DNA of 64,000 bases from Caballeronia insecticola (GCF_000402035.1 NC_021288.1:620001-684000); one strand, 5' to 3'; counted from the stretch's first letter, positions 17,101-25,022 are shown. Notes: generated by a model from the letters alone, not told the origin. Program-made: numbers and translations.

Positions 17101-17298
17101 CGGCGTCGCCACGGTACGCGCGATGGTTTCCGCCGATGCACCCGGATACGACGTCGTCACCTGCACCGTCGGCGGCACGATCTCGGGATATTGCGCGACC
17201 GGCAGCACGAACATCGCACCGAGACCGATCAACGTGAGGAAGGCGCTGACGACCGTCGCGAAACGCGGACGGTCGATAAAGAAATGGGCTATACGCAT
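14164..17298 (-). CDS. RND multidrug efflux permease (HAE1 family)
   Basis: 1044 residues, normal for AcrB/MexB-type pumps. It starts 'MRIAHFFIDRPRFATVVSAF' (first transmembrane helix), followed by 'PVAQYPEIVPPTVQV'. The two halves each hold a large periplasmic loop and six helices. The proton-relay pair in helix 4 is visible in 'AVGIVVDDAIVVVENVERN'. It exchanges protons for drugs or solvents at the inner membrane. It lies between adaptor and outer-membrane-factor genes on one transcript (15-base gap to the adaptor, 4-base overlap with the outer-membrane factor). The specific substrate cannot be predicted. Confidence 0.96.
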   Translation of the reverse strand: MRIAHFFIDRPRFATVVSAFLTLIGLGAMFVLPVAQYPEIVPPTVQVTTSYPGASAETIARTVATPLEQQINGVENMLYMSSQSTGDGRLTVTVTFRIGTDLNVAQMLTQNRVQDALPRLPEDVQRLGVQVRKSTPSILLAVHLYSPDKLRDTLYLSNYATLHVKDALARIQGVGDVQFQGAREYAMRIWIDPDRVAASNLNGAEVLAALRAQNLQVSAGVLNQPPAGSSEAYQINVEALGRLTTPEQFGDIVVKSDGQGRITRIRDIGRVEVGAADYGSTAFMDRSDASTLLIYAEPGANSLAVEKAVLAKMRDLKNEFPAGVDYKIIYDPTIFIGKSVDEVVTTIFVAILLVVGVVFVFLQNWRATIIPVVAIPVSLLGSFIVLAAFGISLNNLSLFGLVLAVGIVVDDAIVVVENVERNMRAGMLPAEAAHRTMDEVGGALLSIALTLCAVFVPSAFLSGISGLFFRQFAVTIAASTVISCFVSLTLSPALCAVLFKPHEEHDAARVNPATRLLHAAFARFNRGFERLSFGYGNVTRRLVRGLAVVLMVYVALIGVTALQFSRTPTGFIPEQDQGYLITVVQLPPGSSLQRTEKVVRQAIDIILSTHGIEHVAPFVGLDATTLTVASNSGTVFSGLPSLYSHSLPGVTANSVLADLRKRLSVIKDAYVLTIPPPPVQGIGNAGGFKMMLEDRAGLGSEALVRAAKALVAEANKDPQLAGVFTLFNAGSPSVYADIDRVKAQKVGLTPTDVFSTLQVYLGSQYVNDFNYLGRTYEVIVQADGRFRRTADDITRLKARNQAGEMVPIGSVAKLEDRTVPYRVPRYNLYPAAEVQGVAAPGVATGTALHRMEELAHRVLPQGIGFEWTELAYQQQQHGTPTLLVFGAAALFVFLVLVAQYESWKLPLAIVLIVPMCLLASVTGLSLRGMPIDILAQIGFVVLVGLAAKNAILIVEFARQKEDEGSSAVSAAVHAARTRLRPILMTSFAFILGVAPLAVATGAGAEMRQSLGTAVLFGMLGVTGFGLLFTPAFYVFIRRFGKERA

Positions 17299-17313
17299 GA
17301 TTCTCGTCGCCCC

Positions 17314-18576
17314 TTATTTCGCTTGCGCTGCAAGCGTTTCGTTCGCGCGGTCTGCTTCATAGCGGATCGCGCCCTCGCGCGTCGTGACCTTGCTGCCGGG
17401 CGCCGCGTACGGCAAGCCATCGACGATCACGCGATCTTCACGCGTAAGGCCCGAACGAATCACGCGCAGGCCACCGCGCATCTCGCCGGTCTCCACGCGC
17501 TTGGGCGTCACGGTGCCATCGGCGGCGACCGTCAAGACGACATGCTCCGATTGATCCGGCAACACGGAGGCATCCGGAATCAGCAGCGTGGGCGCGGGAT
17601 GCGCCACGGCCAGCCGCACGCGCGAGAACTCACCCGGCGTGAGACGCAAGTCCGGATTCGGCACCGTTGCGCGAGCGTGGATCGTGCCGCTCGAACGGTC
17701 GATCACGTTATCGACGAAATCGAGCGTGCCCTGTGTGCTGTAGTCCGCGCCCTCGCCCGCGCCCGTCGCCAGTTCGACCTTGTTGGCGACCGCACTGCGC
17801 GCATCGCCCCGATAGCGCAAGAAAGATTGATAGTCCGGCTCGCTCATGTCGAAGTCGAGGTGAATGGGATCGAGCGAAACGAGCGTGGCGAGCAGCGTCG
17901 TCGGACTCGTTGCGCCTCGGCTGCCCGCGACGAGATTGCCGACCGATACCAGATGCCTGCCGATCCGCCCGGAGAAAGGCGCGGCAATCCTGCAATGATC
18001 GAGATCGAAGCGCGCATCGCGAATTTCTGCGGCGGCGGCATCGAGCGCGGCCTGCGCCGCATGCAATTCGGAGGTTCGCTGTTCGACGTTCTGATGCGTG
18101 CCCGCTTCGCCGCGTTCTAGTTCCTGTGCTCGCGCCAGCTCCTGCTTCGCCAGCGTGATGCGCGCCTCGGCACTCTGCTGCTGCGCCTTGGCCTGCGCGA
18201 GACGAATCTCGTAAGGCACGCTGTCGATGGTGAAGAGCAGATCGCCCTTGTGAACGATATCGCCGTCGCGGAAGTGAATTCCGGTCAAGGTGCCGCCTAC
18301 TTGCGCGCGCAGTTCGACTTCATCGACTGCGGAGAACTGGCCGAGAAAGCCGAGCCGCGTATCGAGCTGCTCCACAGCCGGCCTGCTCACGGTGACGTCG
18401 TGACGTAGCGCGGCCGGTGCATTCGCAGCAGGCGTGCTTTGATGATGAGCGGCATAAAACCACGCACCGCCCGCAATGACGATGACCGCCAACGCGATGC
18501 CGGTCTTCGTGCGCGTCGTGCGCCCGCGCGCTGTACGCATCCGCGCGCCGTCGTCGAACTTCGTTTTCGTATCCAC
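17314..18576 (-). CDS. RND efflux periplasmic adaptor (membrane fusion protein)
   Basis: The frame is open to 18786, but that start would lie upstream of the promoter and dyad. GTG 18576 is chosen, with ATG 18540 as the alternative; neither has a strong ribosome site. The product is about 420 residues. One N-terminal membrane anchor ('GIALAVIVIAGGAWFYAAH') is followed by a lipoyl half ('VDEVELRAQVGGTLTGIHF'), a helical hairpin ('QQQSAEARITLAKQELARAQ'), and 'IAAPFSGRIGRHLVSVGNLV'. It joins the permease to the outer-membrane factor. First gene of the three-gene pump operon. Confidence 0.92.
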   Translation of the reverse strand: MDTKTKFDDGARMRTARGRTTRTKTGIALAVIVIAGGAWFYAAHHQSTPAANAPAALRHDVTVSRPAVEQLDTRLGFLGQFSAVDEVELRAQVGGTLTGIHFRDGDIVHKGDLLFTIDSVPYEIRLAQAKAQQQSAEARITLAKQELARAQELERGEAGTHQNVEQRTSELHAAQAALDAAAAEIRDARFDLDHCRIAAPFSGRIGRHLVSVGNLVAGSRGATSPTTLLATLVSLDPIHLDFDMSEPDYQSFLRYRGDARSAVANKVELATGAGEGADYSTQGTLDFVDNVIDRSSGTIHARATVPNPDLRLTPGEFSRVRLAVAHPAPTLLIPDASVLPDQSEHVVLTVAADGTVTPKRVETGEMRGGLRVIRSGLTREDRVIVDGLPYAAPGSKVTTREGAIRYEADRANETLAAQAK

Positions 18577-18622
18577 CTGCTGATCGCCTGTAGAGAGGGT
18601 TAATTTAGATGTTGATCTATTT

Positions 18623-18638
18623 CTAAGTTCGCTTAGAT
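18623..18638. promoter_or_regulatory. Operator-like dyad at the RND promoter
   Basis: Perfect inverted repeat TCTAAG-TTCG-CTTAGA overlapping the predicted -10 of the efflux operon. A second small dyad (TAGAT-GTTG-ATCTA) lies directly beside it at 18607-18620. Regulation by the TetR protein is inferred from position, not from sequence identity with the 12138 palindrome. Confidence 0.5.
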
Positions 18639-18663
18639 TACGTATACAATCCAAACGGTCAAG
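18635..18663 (-). promoter_or_regulatory. Candidate promoter of the RND efflux operon
   Basis: On the minus strand TTGACC (18658-18663) and AATCTA (18635-18640) are separated by 17 bases. It lies about 60 bases upstream of the chosen adaptor start and overlaps the dyad at 18623-18638. Confidence 0.5.
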
Positions 18664-18971
18664 GGTTTTCGATAGTCGACAAAGCGTCGGGATGCAGATC
18701 GATATGGCGAGAAGCCCGGCCCATGCGGTTCCGCGCGATTGTTCGCCGCGCCCGTCATGTGAGTTCGGCTCCGGCGATTTATGCAAGCGAGTGGGTGCGC
18801 TAGTCTTGGCGCTCGATGGCGTATCGCGTCATCGAACGGTTGCGGATGTCCGGAAGGTGGCTCCGCTTTGTCGGCGCTGAAGGGCAACCCTCCAACCCTG
18901 CCCTTTTGCTGTCTCGACGCGCACGGCTTCGCGCCGTGCGCTTTTTTTCTCAATGAGCACGGTGAACGCAG
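18664..18971. other. Intergenic region ending in a strong plus-strand terminator without a known gene before it
   Basis: About 300 nt. A 62-codon frame (18692-18880, plus) is possible but has no recognisable product. A strong terminator at 18919-18948 implies that some plus-strand RNA, perhaps a small RNA or leader, is made here. Confidence 0.45.
18919..18948 (+). terminator. Strong rho-independent terminator
   Basis: A nine-base-pair G+C-rich stem (GCGCACGGC with GCCGTGCGC, loop TTCGC) is followed by seven T. It lies 24 bases before the start of the small lipoprotein gene, so it ends an upstream RNA or acts as an attenuator of the downstream gene. Confidence 0.85.
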
Positions 18972-19100
18972 ATGACTGCATTACGTACTATCGTCGGGAC
19001 GACAGCCTTGCTGGCGTGTCTGTTTTGCAGCGCTTGCATCAGTACGAGCGCATCCGTCACATCCAGCGACGCTAAGCTTCACTATGTGCGGGGATATTGA
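18972..19100 (+). CDS. Very small putative lipoprotein (42 aa)
   Basis: This frame is too short for usual cut-offs. It begins MTALRTIVGTTALLAC, a hydrophobic export signal with a possible lipobox at LLAC (Cys16); a second Cys pair (C19, C22) follows. The mature peptide is only about 20-26 residues and Ser/Thr-rich, ending HYVRGY. The ribosome site is weak (GGTGA). It resembles the tiny entericidin-like or hypothetical lipoproteins common in proteobacteria, but no family is assigned. The strong terminator just before the start is unusual. Confidence 0.45.
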   Translation: MTALRTIVGTTALLACLFCSACISTSASVTSSDAKLHYVRGY

Positions 19101-19362
19101 CGAGGTGAATCGCCAGGCGAAGTGACGCGATCCGTGGGTGTGAGACTCTTCAGGAAAAAAATCGAACGAACGGACGCCACCGCAAACACAACACCTCGGT
19201 GCTTGCCGCAGTGCAATCGACGGCGAACCTCCTTACAATGCGCATGTAGTCGCCGCAGGTCATGACTGTCGGATGGCGCATTGCTTCGCTACACGCGCAG
19301 TCGACCAGCGATCTTTTTTGCGTCTCTCCACCAGTCTTGCCACTTTCACCTGAGGAAAAGAG
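19101..19362. other. Intergenic region upstream of a BON gene
   Basis: No gene seen; minus-strand open frames lack any recognisable product. It presumably carries the promoter of the BON-domain gene. Confidence 0.4.
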
Positions 19363-19701
19363 ATGAAATCCACGAATATCTTCCTTGCTGCGGCCATTTC
19401 CATCGGCGCTATCGTCGCGACTGTGCCCGTTGTTGGTGCGCAAGAGACAGGCGCGGCGACCTCGAAATCATCTGTCAGAGCAGCAAACCGGCAACTGGCG
19501 AAGCAGGTTCAGTCCGCGTTGTACAAGCACAAGGGACTGGAAGCAGCCGATGTTCACGCTGTCGCGCGTAGCGGCAAGGTGACGCTGGTCGGCATGGCGC
19601 CCGATCAGAAGCAGATCGATCTCGCGGGCAAAGTTGCCGAGGGCGTACCCGGCGTTTCGTCGGTGACCAACAATCTGACGGTGGAAGAAGCCGGGCATTG
19701 A
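19363..19701 (+). CDS. Periplasmic BON-domain protein
   Basis: 112 residues, with a good ribosome site (GAGGAAAAG). A signal peptide (to about 'VVGAQ') is followed by one BON domain: 'RQLAKQVQSALYKHKGLEAA', 'DVHAVARSGKVTLVGMAPD' and 'VPGVSSVTNNLTV'. BON domains are small phospholipid- or peptidoglycan-associated modules of the envelope, often induced by osmotic or general stress. A second, similar gene lies at 20661-21014 on the other strand. Confidence 0.9.
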   Translation: MKSTNIFLAAAISIGAIVATVPVVGAQETGAATSKSSVRAANRQLAKQVQSALYKHKGLEAADVHAVARSGKVTLVGMAPDQKQIDLAGKVAEGVPGVSSVTNNLTVEEAGH

Positions 19702-19713
19702 AGCCGGCCTGAG

Positions 19714-19737
19714 CGTGCGCGCCTGATCGCGCGCACG
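19714..19737 (+). terminator. Terminator-like hairpin after the BON gene
   Basis: Perfect nine-base-pair stem CGTGCGCGC/GCGCGCACG with a six-base loop, 12 bases after the stop. The following TTACCGTTTT is only a weak T tract. Confidence 0.55.
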
Positions 19738-20061
19738 TTACCGTTTTGCGAACGGCGTAAGTTGTCGGGCCTGTTTGTGGTTCGACAGCCGTCGCCGTGG
19801 GCGCCGTTGCATGCGGCGCCTGATTGCACTCACGATTTGTCACTTCAATTCTTAATTAGCACTCCGTATCTTTATTGAACGATGAAGTAAAGCATCGCAA
19901 ATATCCTTTGCGTTCCTTATCCGGACCTGTGCCCGTGACAACATCCACGACCACTTGCTCGGAAGCGTGACGGGCGCGCTTGGCTTACGCCGGTCATACA
20001 CCGATCGTCGCTTAAGGTAAGGAAAAAGAACTATAGTGAGAGTTTCGATGTTGGAGGTGCC
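19738..20061. other. Intergenic region upstream of the DUF2501 gene
   Basis: About 320 nt without a gene. It is locally A+T-richer around 19840-19910, probably promoter DNA for the DUF2501 gene. No regulatory motif recognised. Confidence 0.4.
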
Positions 20062-20502
20062 ATGACCTTATCGAAACGTATTCGCCCGGCGTTTGCACTT
20101 TTGACGATGGCGCTGCTGTCCATGCCTGTCGCTCACGCCCAACTCGGCGGACTGCTCAATCAGAAGGGCGACAGCGCGGGCGGCGGCCTCGGCAGTCTCA
20201 GCGGCCTGACCGGCGGCTCCTTGAGCTCGCTGACATCCAGTAGCACCAGCAACGTCGCCGGCGTGCTCGAGTTCTGCATCAAGAACAACTATCTCGGCGG
20301 CGGCGCATCGTCGGTCAAGGACGGGCTGATGAGCAAGCTCGGCGGCTCCGCATCGAGCGATGGCGGGTACACCGATGGCTCCAAAGGCATCCTCGACAGC
20401 GGCGGTGGCAACAAGGTCGATTTGAGCGGCGGCGGCCTCAAAGAGCAGGTGACGAAGCAAGTGTGCGACAAGATACTCGCTCAGGGAAAGTCATTGCTTT
20501 AA
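20062..20502 (+). CDS. DUF2501 (YjjA-like) periplasmic protein
   Basis: 146 residues, ATG 20062 with GGAGG close upstream. A signal peptide ends at 'PVAHA'. The family core is recognisable: 'NVAGVLEFCIKNNYLGG' and a C-terminal 'KEQVTKQVCDKILAQGKSLL', with one conserved Cys in each. A Gly/Ser-rich linker of about 40 residues precedes the core. DUF2501 proteins are exported and of unknown function. The flanking BON genes suggest an envelope-stress context. Confidence 0.88.
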   Translation: MTLSKRIRPAFALLTMALLSMPVAHAQLGGLLNQKGDSAGGGLGSLSGLTGGSLSSLTSSSTSNVAGVLEFCIKNNYLGGGASSVKDGLMSKLGGSASSDGGYTDGSKGILDSGGGNKVDLSGGGLKEQVTKQVCDKILAQGKSLL

Positions 20503-20660
20503 GCGCGCTGGCAAGTTTCCCGTCACACCGTTGACATCCGGTTGGCGCGCTAATCGAAACGATTCGCGCGCCGCCATCCGTCGTCGATCCGTAGGGCGCT
20601 TATCTCAGAGCAGACGCGACTCGCAATACCACGAACGCCCTCCCGCCCAAGCTCGAAGCA

Positions 20661-21014
20661 TCAGCCATTTCCACCGTGGAAGAGCGAGAGCTTATTCGTC
20701 ACCGAGTTCACGCCCTTGACGGAGCGCGTCACGTTTTCGGCGACCTGTATCTGGTCTCCGCTCCTGACCGATCCGGAAAGCGTTACCGCGCCGCTGCGCG
20801 CACGCACGAATACGCCGGAACTATCGAAGCCCGGCGCTTTGCCCAGCGCTCGCCGAACGGCTTTTTGAAGCGCACGGTCGGCGCTCTTTTGATTCTCGGA
20901 ATGCGCGCCCGACGTGTCCTGAGTCGATGCCGTATCGGATTGTTGAGCCATCAGGGCGACCGGCATGGTCACGGCGGAACACAGCAGGATCATCAACAGC
21001 TTCTTGGCTCTCAT
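20661..21014 (-). CDS. Periplasmic BON-domain protein (second copy)
   Basis: 117 residues. It begins with a signal peptide (to about 'ALMAQ'), then a Ser/Thr-rich linker, then a single BON domain ('ADRALQKAVRRALGKAPGFD', 'GVFVRARSGAVTLSGSVRS', 'VKGVNSVTNKLSL'). It is a paralogue of the BON protein at 19363-19701, with the same 'VTNxL' ending. It is transcribed toward the DUF2501 gene. Confidence 0.88.
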   Translation of the reverse strand: MRAKKLLMILLCSAVTMPVALMAQQSDTASTQDTSGAHSENQKSADRALQKAVRRALGKAPGFDSSGVFVRARSGAVTLSGSVRSGDQIQVAENVTRSVKGVNSVTNKLSLFHGGNG

Positions 21015-21363
21015 GCGCTTCTCCTTGGAAACACGACTCCGCCCGCCTGGGGCGGCGCAAGTTCATTCCGCACCGCGACAGCCGCACGCGGCAAGCATCG
21101 CGTGCCGCGTCCTGACGTCGCTTTTCGGCAAGACGCGCTTGCGCATTCTCTATGTCGTAGGGAAAGCGCAGGCTCGAAGCCTGTGTTGGATGGTAGCCCA
21201 CTCCTTCGAGTTACGTCGTGGCCGGGGATGTCGAGTGGCAACAGAAGAAACGTACTTCGCGCGAATACGACCGGGCGCATAAACCATGCGCCCGGTTATC
21301 ACGATACCGTCGAGGATTTGTTCAGCGATCGCGTGCTCCGTTCGTTCGAGACGCTCGCCACGT
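21015..21363. other. Intergenic region between BON and DUF3563 genes
   Basis: No gene is convincing; frames on both strands look like shadows. It contains the strong hairpin at 21270-21295. Confidence 0.4.
21270..21295 (-). terminator. Hairpin downstream of the DUF3563 gene
   Basis: An 11-bp perfect stem (ACCGGGCGCAT with ATGCGCCCGGT) and five-base loop lie about 70 bases after the DUF3563 stop. There is no T tract on either side, so its use as a terminator is tentative. Confidence 0.45.
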
Positions 21364-21510
21364 TCACCGAAAAGCATCGCTGTTTTCGAGCGCGCGCATA
21401 CGCCGTTCGGCTTCCGGGAGGTCTTTGGCGCGGGCAATGAACGCATCGCGCCGTTTGCGCTCGGCTGAGTCGAGCAACGCATCGAGCAGATAGATAATGA
21501 ACGCAACCAT
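21364..21510 (-). CDS. DUF3563 small protein (48 aa)
   Basis: This frame is too short for common ORF cut-offs. ATG 21510 has a good GAAGGAGC ribosome site. The peptide starts MVAFIIYLLDALLDSAERKR and ends with 'AEXRMRALE'-like family signature (EAERRMRALEN). This matches the DUF3563 pattern of a short hydrophobic start, an ERxRR basic helix and a final 'LERRMRxLE', common in Burkholderiaceae. The function is unknown. Confidence 0.8.
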   Translation of the reverse strand: MVAFIIYLLDALLDSAERKRRDAFIARAKDLPEAERRMRALENSDAFR

Positions 21511-21758
21511 GAGAAGCTCCTTCGAATGAATTGAACAGATCGCAAGAGCTCTCGGACGGTAGATTCACTTCGCAGACGCCACGACGGCACTTGGTGTAGG
21601 TCGGCGAAAGAGGCTGCGCTTGCCGTCCATGCGATGCATTGTCCCGATCCGCAAGATGCAGCACATGAGGCAAGCGTCCCGGATGAACGCCGGTTTAGCG
21701 ATTTTTCGATGCCACGACCGGGACGCGTGTCCTGCATCCGTATCACCGGCTGCGCGGC

Positions 21759-22667
21759 TCACGCTTCGATCGAAACGACGGGCGGCACTTCCACCACAAG
21801 AAAATCCAGCAACGCACGCACGGACGGCAACTGATTCTGTCCGTACGGCACGAGCGCGGTGAGTTGCGCATCGCCGCATGTCCAGTCGGGCAAGACGCGC
21901 ATGAGGCGGCCATCGGCGAGTTCTTCCCTGCACACATAGCCGGGCAGCGCGACAATGCCGAGCCCCGCGACCGCCGCGTCCTTGAGCGTCAGCATGCAGC
22001 TTGTCATGAGCACCGGCGTCACGCGTACCGTGCGCACGGTGTCGCCGCGACGCAGCGTCCATTCGTACGGCACGCCGTCCCGCACCATGAAGAGCGAACG
22101 GCGCTCGGCGATGTCCTCGGGCTGCTCGGGGCGCTTCGCGCCATCGAAGAAAGCGGGGCTGCTGAACAGCATCCACGGCGTCGGCGCGAGCGGGCGCTGG
22201 ATCAGCGTCGAGTCCTGCAAGGGCTGACTGTGCGCGCGGATCGCGATATCGAAACCATCCGCGACGACATCGACTTCGACATCGGACAAACGCTCCAAGA
22301 GCCGCACTTTCGGGAAGCGCTCGCAGAAACGCGGCAACAGATGGCGCAATGCGAACTGCGCGGTCGCGACCGCCGTCGAGATGCGCACGAGGCCGCTCGG
22401 CGACAACATGCGCTGCCGCACCACCGACTCCGCCGCGAGCGCCTCCTGAAGCATCGTGCGCGCGTGCGCATAGAATTCCGCGCCGATGTCGGTCACGGCG
22501 AACTGTCGCGACGTCCGGTTGATGAGCCGCACGCCGAGCTGCGCTTCGAGCTGATTCACGCGATAGCTGATCGTCGATTTCGGCAGCGCCAGCGCGCGTG
22601 CTGCGGCTGTGATGCTCTTGTGATCGACCACCTGCACGAAGTAGTACATGTCGTTGAGATCCAGCAT
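21759..22667 (-). CDS. LysR-family transcriptional regulator
   Basis: 302 residues, full length. The N-terminal winged helix is typical: 'MLDLNDMYYFVQVVDHKSIT', then 'AAARALALPKSTISYRVNQL'. The C-terminal effector domain has the CrgA-like features 'GDAQLTALVPYGQ' and 'LPSVRALLDFLV'. It diverges from the isochorismatase-like/GMC/hydrolase operon, which it probably controls. The shared intergenic region is about 225 nt; no clear T-N11-A box was picked out. Confidence 0.93.
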   Translation of the reverse strand: MLDLNDMYYFVQVVDHKSITAAARALALPKSTISYRVNQLEAQLGVRLINRTSRQFAVTDIGAEFYAHARTMLQEALAAESVVRQRMLSPSGLVRISTAVATAQFALRHLLPRFCERFPKVRLLERLSDVEVDVVADGFDIAIRAHSQPLQDSTLIQRPLAPTPWMLFSSPAFFDGAKRPEQPEDIAERRSLFMVRDGVPYEWTLRRGDTVRTVRVTPVLMTSCMLTLKDAAVAGLGIVALPGYVCREELADGRLMRVLPDWTCGDAQLTALVPYGQNQLPSVRALLDFLVVEVPPVVSIEA

Positions 22668-22893
22668 GTGCGCGTTTCCCGACTAAGTGACCTTGGCGTG
22701 ACGCATGTTACACGCGGCGTCATCCAGCGCCTCGGACGCTGCGTTCATGCAACGCGCATGGCCTGTCGTCCGATCTGTCGTGCGATCCATCGTCCAATTC
22801 ATTGCACGCAGCGTCCACCGCCGACGCCTTGTTTCGCGCGGTCAGCCGTCTAAGCTCCGGAGTGTTCCGTATCCCACACCCAAGGAGATGACG

Positions 22894-23511
22894 ATGATGG
22901 CCCAGGCGAGAACCCGTATGACCCGCGACAACACCGCCGTGCTGCTGATCGATCACCAGGTCGGTCTCTTCACCGGCGTGCGCGACATCGGTGTCGGCGA
23001 GCTCAAGCACAACGTGGTCGGACTGGCAAAGGCGGCGCAGGCGCTCGGCTTGCCGGTGATCGCGGTGACCACCGCGCGCGACAGCATGTGGGGACCGACG
23101 ATCCCCGAATTGCGCGCGGCGCTGGGCGATGTCGATATCCTCGACCGCTCGACGGTCAACGCGTGGGACGAGCCGCGTTTCGTCTACAAGGTGAAGGCGG
23201 CGGGACGCGATCATCTGATCATCGCGGGGCTGAGCTTCGAAGTGTGCGCATCGCTGCCCGCGATCTCGGCGCGCGAAGAAGGCTATCAGCCGATCATCGC
23301 GCTCGACGCCTGCGGCACGTTCAGCGCCTACAAGCACGAAGCGGGGCTCGCGCGTCTGACCGCGCTCGGCATCGAAGTATCCGATTACGCGACGCTGATG
23401 GTCGAGATCATGGCCGACAACGCCGACGCTAAAGCACTCGCCGTCTATGCCGCACTCGACATGCCCTTCGCCACGCTGATGGGCCAGGTCGCCGAGGGAT
23501 TCGCGCGATGA
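22894..23511 (+). CDS. Isochorismatase-like cysteine hydrolase
   Basis: ATG 22894 is chosen because AAGGAG lies at 22882-22887; the frame extends further upstream without support. The product is about 205 residues. The catalytic triad of the family is visible: Asp in 'VLLIDHQ', Lys in 'FVYKVKAAGRDHLI', and Cys in 'IAGLSFEVCASLPA'. Such enzymes hydrolyse amides (nicotinamide, N-carbamoyl compounds, biuret) or isochorismate. The stop overlaps the next ATG by four bases, so it is coupled to a GMC oxidoreductase. The substrate is unknown. Confidence 0.9.
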   Translation: MMAQARTRMTRDNTAVLLIDHQVGLFTGVRDIGVGELKHNVVGLAKAAQALGLPVIAVTTARDSMWGPTIPELRAALGDVDILDRSTVNAWDEPRFVYKVKAAGRDHLIIAGLSFEVCASLPAISAREEGYQPIIALDACGTFSAYKHEAGLARLTALGIEVSDYATLMVEIMADNADAKALAVYAALDMPFATLMGQVAEGFAR

Positions 23512-25004
23512 ACGACGCCTACGACATCGTCATCGTCGGCGGCGGCTCGGCGGGCGCGGTGCTCGCCAACCGTCTCAGCAGCGAGCCCGCACGTCGCGTG
23601 CTGCTGCTCGAAGCGGGCCATGCTTATCGGCCGAATGCGTTTCCCGCCGTGCTCTGGAACGCCGATCACGCGGGCGGCGACGCGGAACACGACTGGGGTT
23701 ATCGGGCGGACGTCGCGGAAGGCGGACGCAGCATCGCGGCGTTGCGTGCGAAGGCGCTCGGCGGATGCTCGTCCGTGAACGCCGCTGTCGCGATGCGCGC
23801 GCGTCCCGCCGACTTCGCGAAATGGACGGCACGCGGCCTGGCGGGCTGGCGCTTCGACGACGTACTGGCGTGCTTCAAATCGATCGAGAACACGCCCGAC
23901 GGCGATGACTTCTATCGCGGCCGTCACGGCCCGCTGCCCGTTCGCCAGCGCCGCCGCGACGAACTGACGCCCGCCGTCAACGCGTTCGTCGATGGCGCGC
24001 TCGAATGCGGCTTCGCGTATGTGGAGGACTTCAACGGCGAGGAGCAGGCGGGCGTCTCGCCCTATCCGCTCAACGTGATCTCGGGACGACGCATCAACAC
24101 CGGCATCGCGTTTCTCGACGACGGCGTGCGCGCGCGCCCGAACCTCACAATCAAGGGCGGCGTGGAGATCGACCGCGTGTTGTTCGACGGCGCGCGCGCA
24201 TCGGGCGTGCTCGATGCGAACGGCGTCGCGTATCGGGCGCGGACCGTGATTCTTTCCGCGGGCGCGTTCGGCAGTCCCGCGATCCTGATGCGCTCGGGCA
24301 TCGGGCCGGCCGACCATCTGCGCGAGCTGGGCATTGCGCACGTCGCCGACTTGCCGGTGGGCGAACGGCTGCAGGAGCATCCGTTCTACTACAACATTTA
24401 TGCGCTCAAGCCCGGCGCGAACGGCATGTTTCCGGCTGCGGGCGCGATCCTGTGGGCAGCGTCAACCGAGGCCATGCCCGGCGACCTCGACCTGCACGTC
24501 TCGGCGACGCATCTGTTCGATCCGGCGCTCTCGCCGACAGGCGGCGCGCTCGTGCTCGCGGCATCGGTGACGCAGCCCGAATCCGTCGGCTACGTGCGTC
24601 TGACCGATCGCAATCCGCGCAGCGCACCGCGCATCGTCTATAACTTTCTTACGACGGCGCGGGATCGCCGCCGCATGATCGAGTGCGTGCAAATTGCCCG
24701 GCGCATCGGCCGCTCGAAGGCGTTCGCCGCGACCGTTGCCGAAGAGATGACGCCCGGCGCGGCGGTATCGGACGCCGGTCTCGAATCCGTGATCCTCGGC
24801 AATCTCGACGCCTACGCGCATCCGACCTCCACCGTGCCGATGGGCGACGGCGGCGTGGTCGACAGCGAAGGCCGCGTGCATGGCATCGAAGGACTGATGG
24901 TCGTCGATGCGTCGATCATGCCCGGCATCCCGAGCGCACCAACTAACCTGACGACGATGATGATCGCCGAGCACATCGCGGCGCGCGTTTTCGCTGCGCC
25001 CTGA
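23508..25004 (+). CDS. GMC-family FAD oxidoreductase
   Basis: 498 residues. The FAD-binding motif 'YDIVIVGGGSAGAVLANRLS' is at the N-terminus, followed by 'ALGGCSSVNAAVAMRA' and the GMC signature 'ILSAGAFGSPAILMRSGIGP'. The C-terminal active-site region is 'AYAHPTSTVPMG' with 'IMPGIPSAPTNLTTMM'. These enzymes oxidise alcohols (choline, glucose, aryl-alcohol, others). The ATG overlaps the hydrolase stop. It probably acts in one pathway with the amidase-like hydrolase before it and the esterase after it. Confidence 0.93.
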   Translation: MNDAYDIVIVGGGSAGAVLANRLSSEPARRVLLLEAGHAYRPNAFPAVLWNADHAGGDAEHDWGYRADVAEGGRSIAALRAKALGGCSSVNAAVAMRARPADFAKWTARGLAGWRFDDVLACFKSIENTPDGDDFYRGRHGPLPVRQRRRDELTPAVNAFVDGALECGFAYVEDFNGEEQAGVSPYPLNVISGRRINTGIAFLDDGVRARPNLTIKGGVEIDRVLFDGARASGVLDANGVAYRARTVILSAGAFGSPAILMRSGIGPADHLRELGIAHVADLPVGERLQEHPFYYNIYALKPGANGMFPAAGAILWAASTEAMPGDLDLHVSATHLFDPALSPTGGALVLAASVTQPESVGYVRLTDRNPRSAPRIVYNFLTTARDRRRMIECVQIARRIGRSKAFAATVAEEMTPGAAVSDAGLESVILGNLDAYAHPTSTVPMGDGGVVDSEGRVHGIEGLMVVDASIMPGIPSAPTNLTTMMIAEHIAARVFAAP

Positions 25005-25022
25005 CGCCATCACGAGGCCATC

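Noticed and set aside
15997..18120. 707-codon plus-strand open frame opposite the RND permease and adaptor
   Set aside because: Arg/His-rich composition and no recognisable domain; it is the antisense shadow of genes with strong family signatures.
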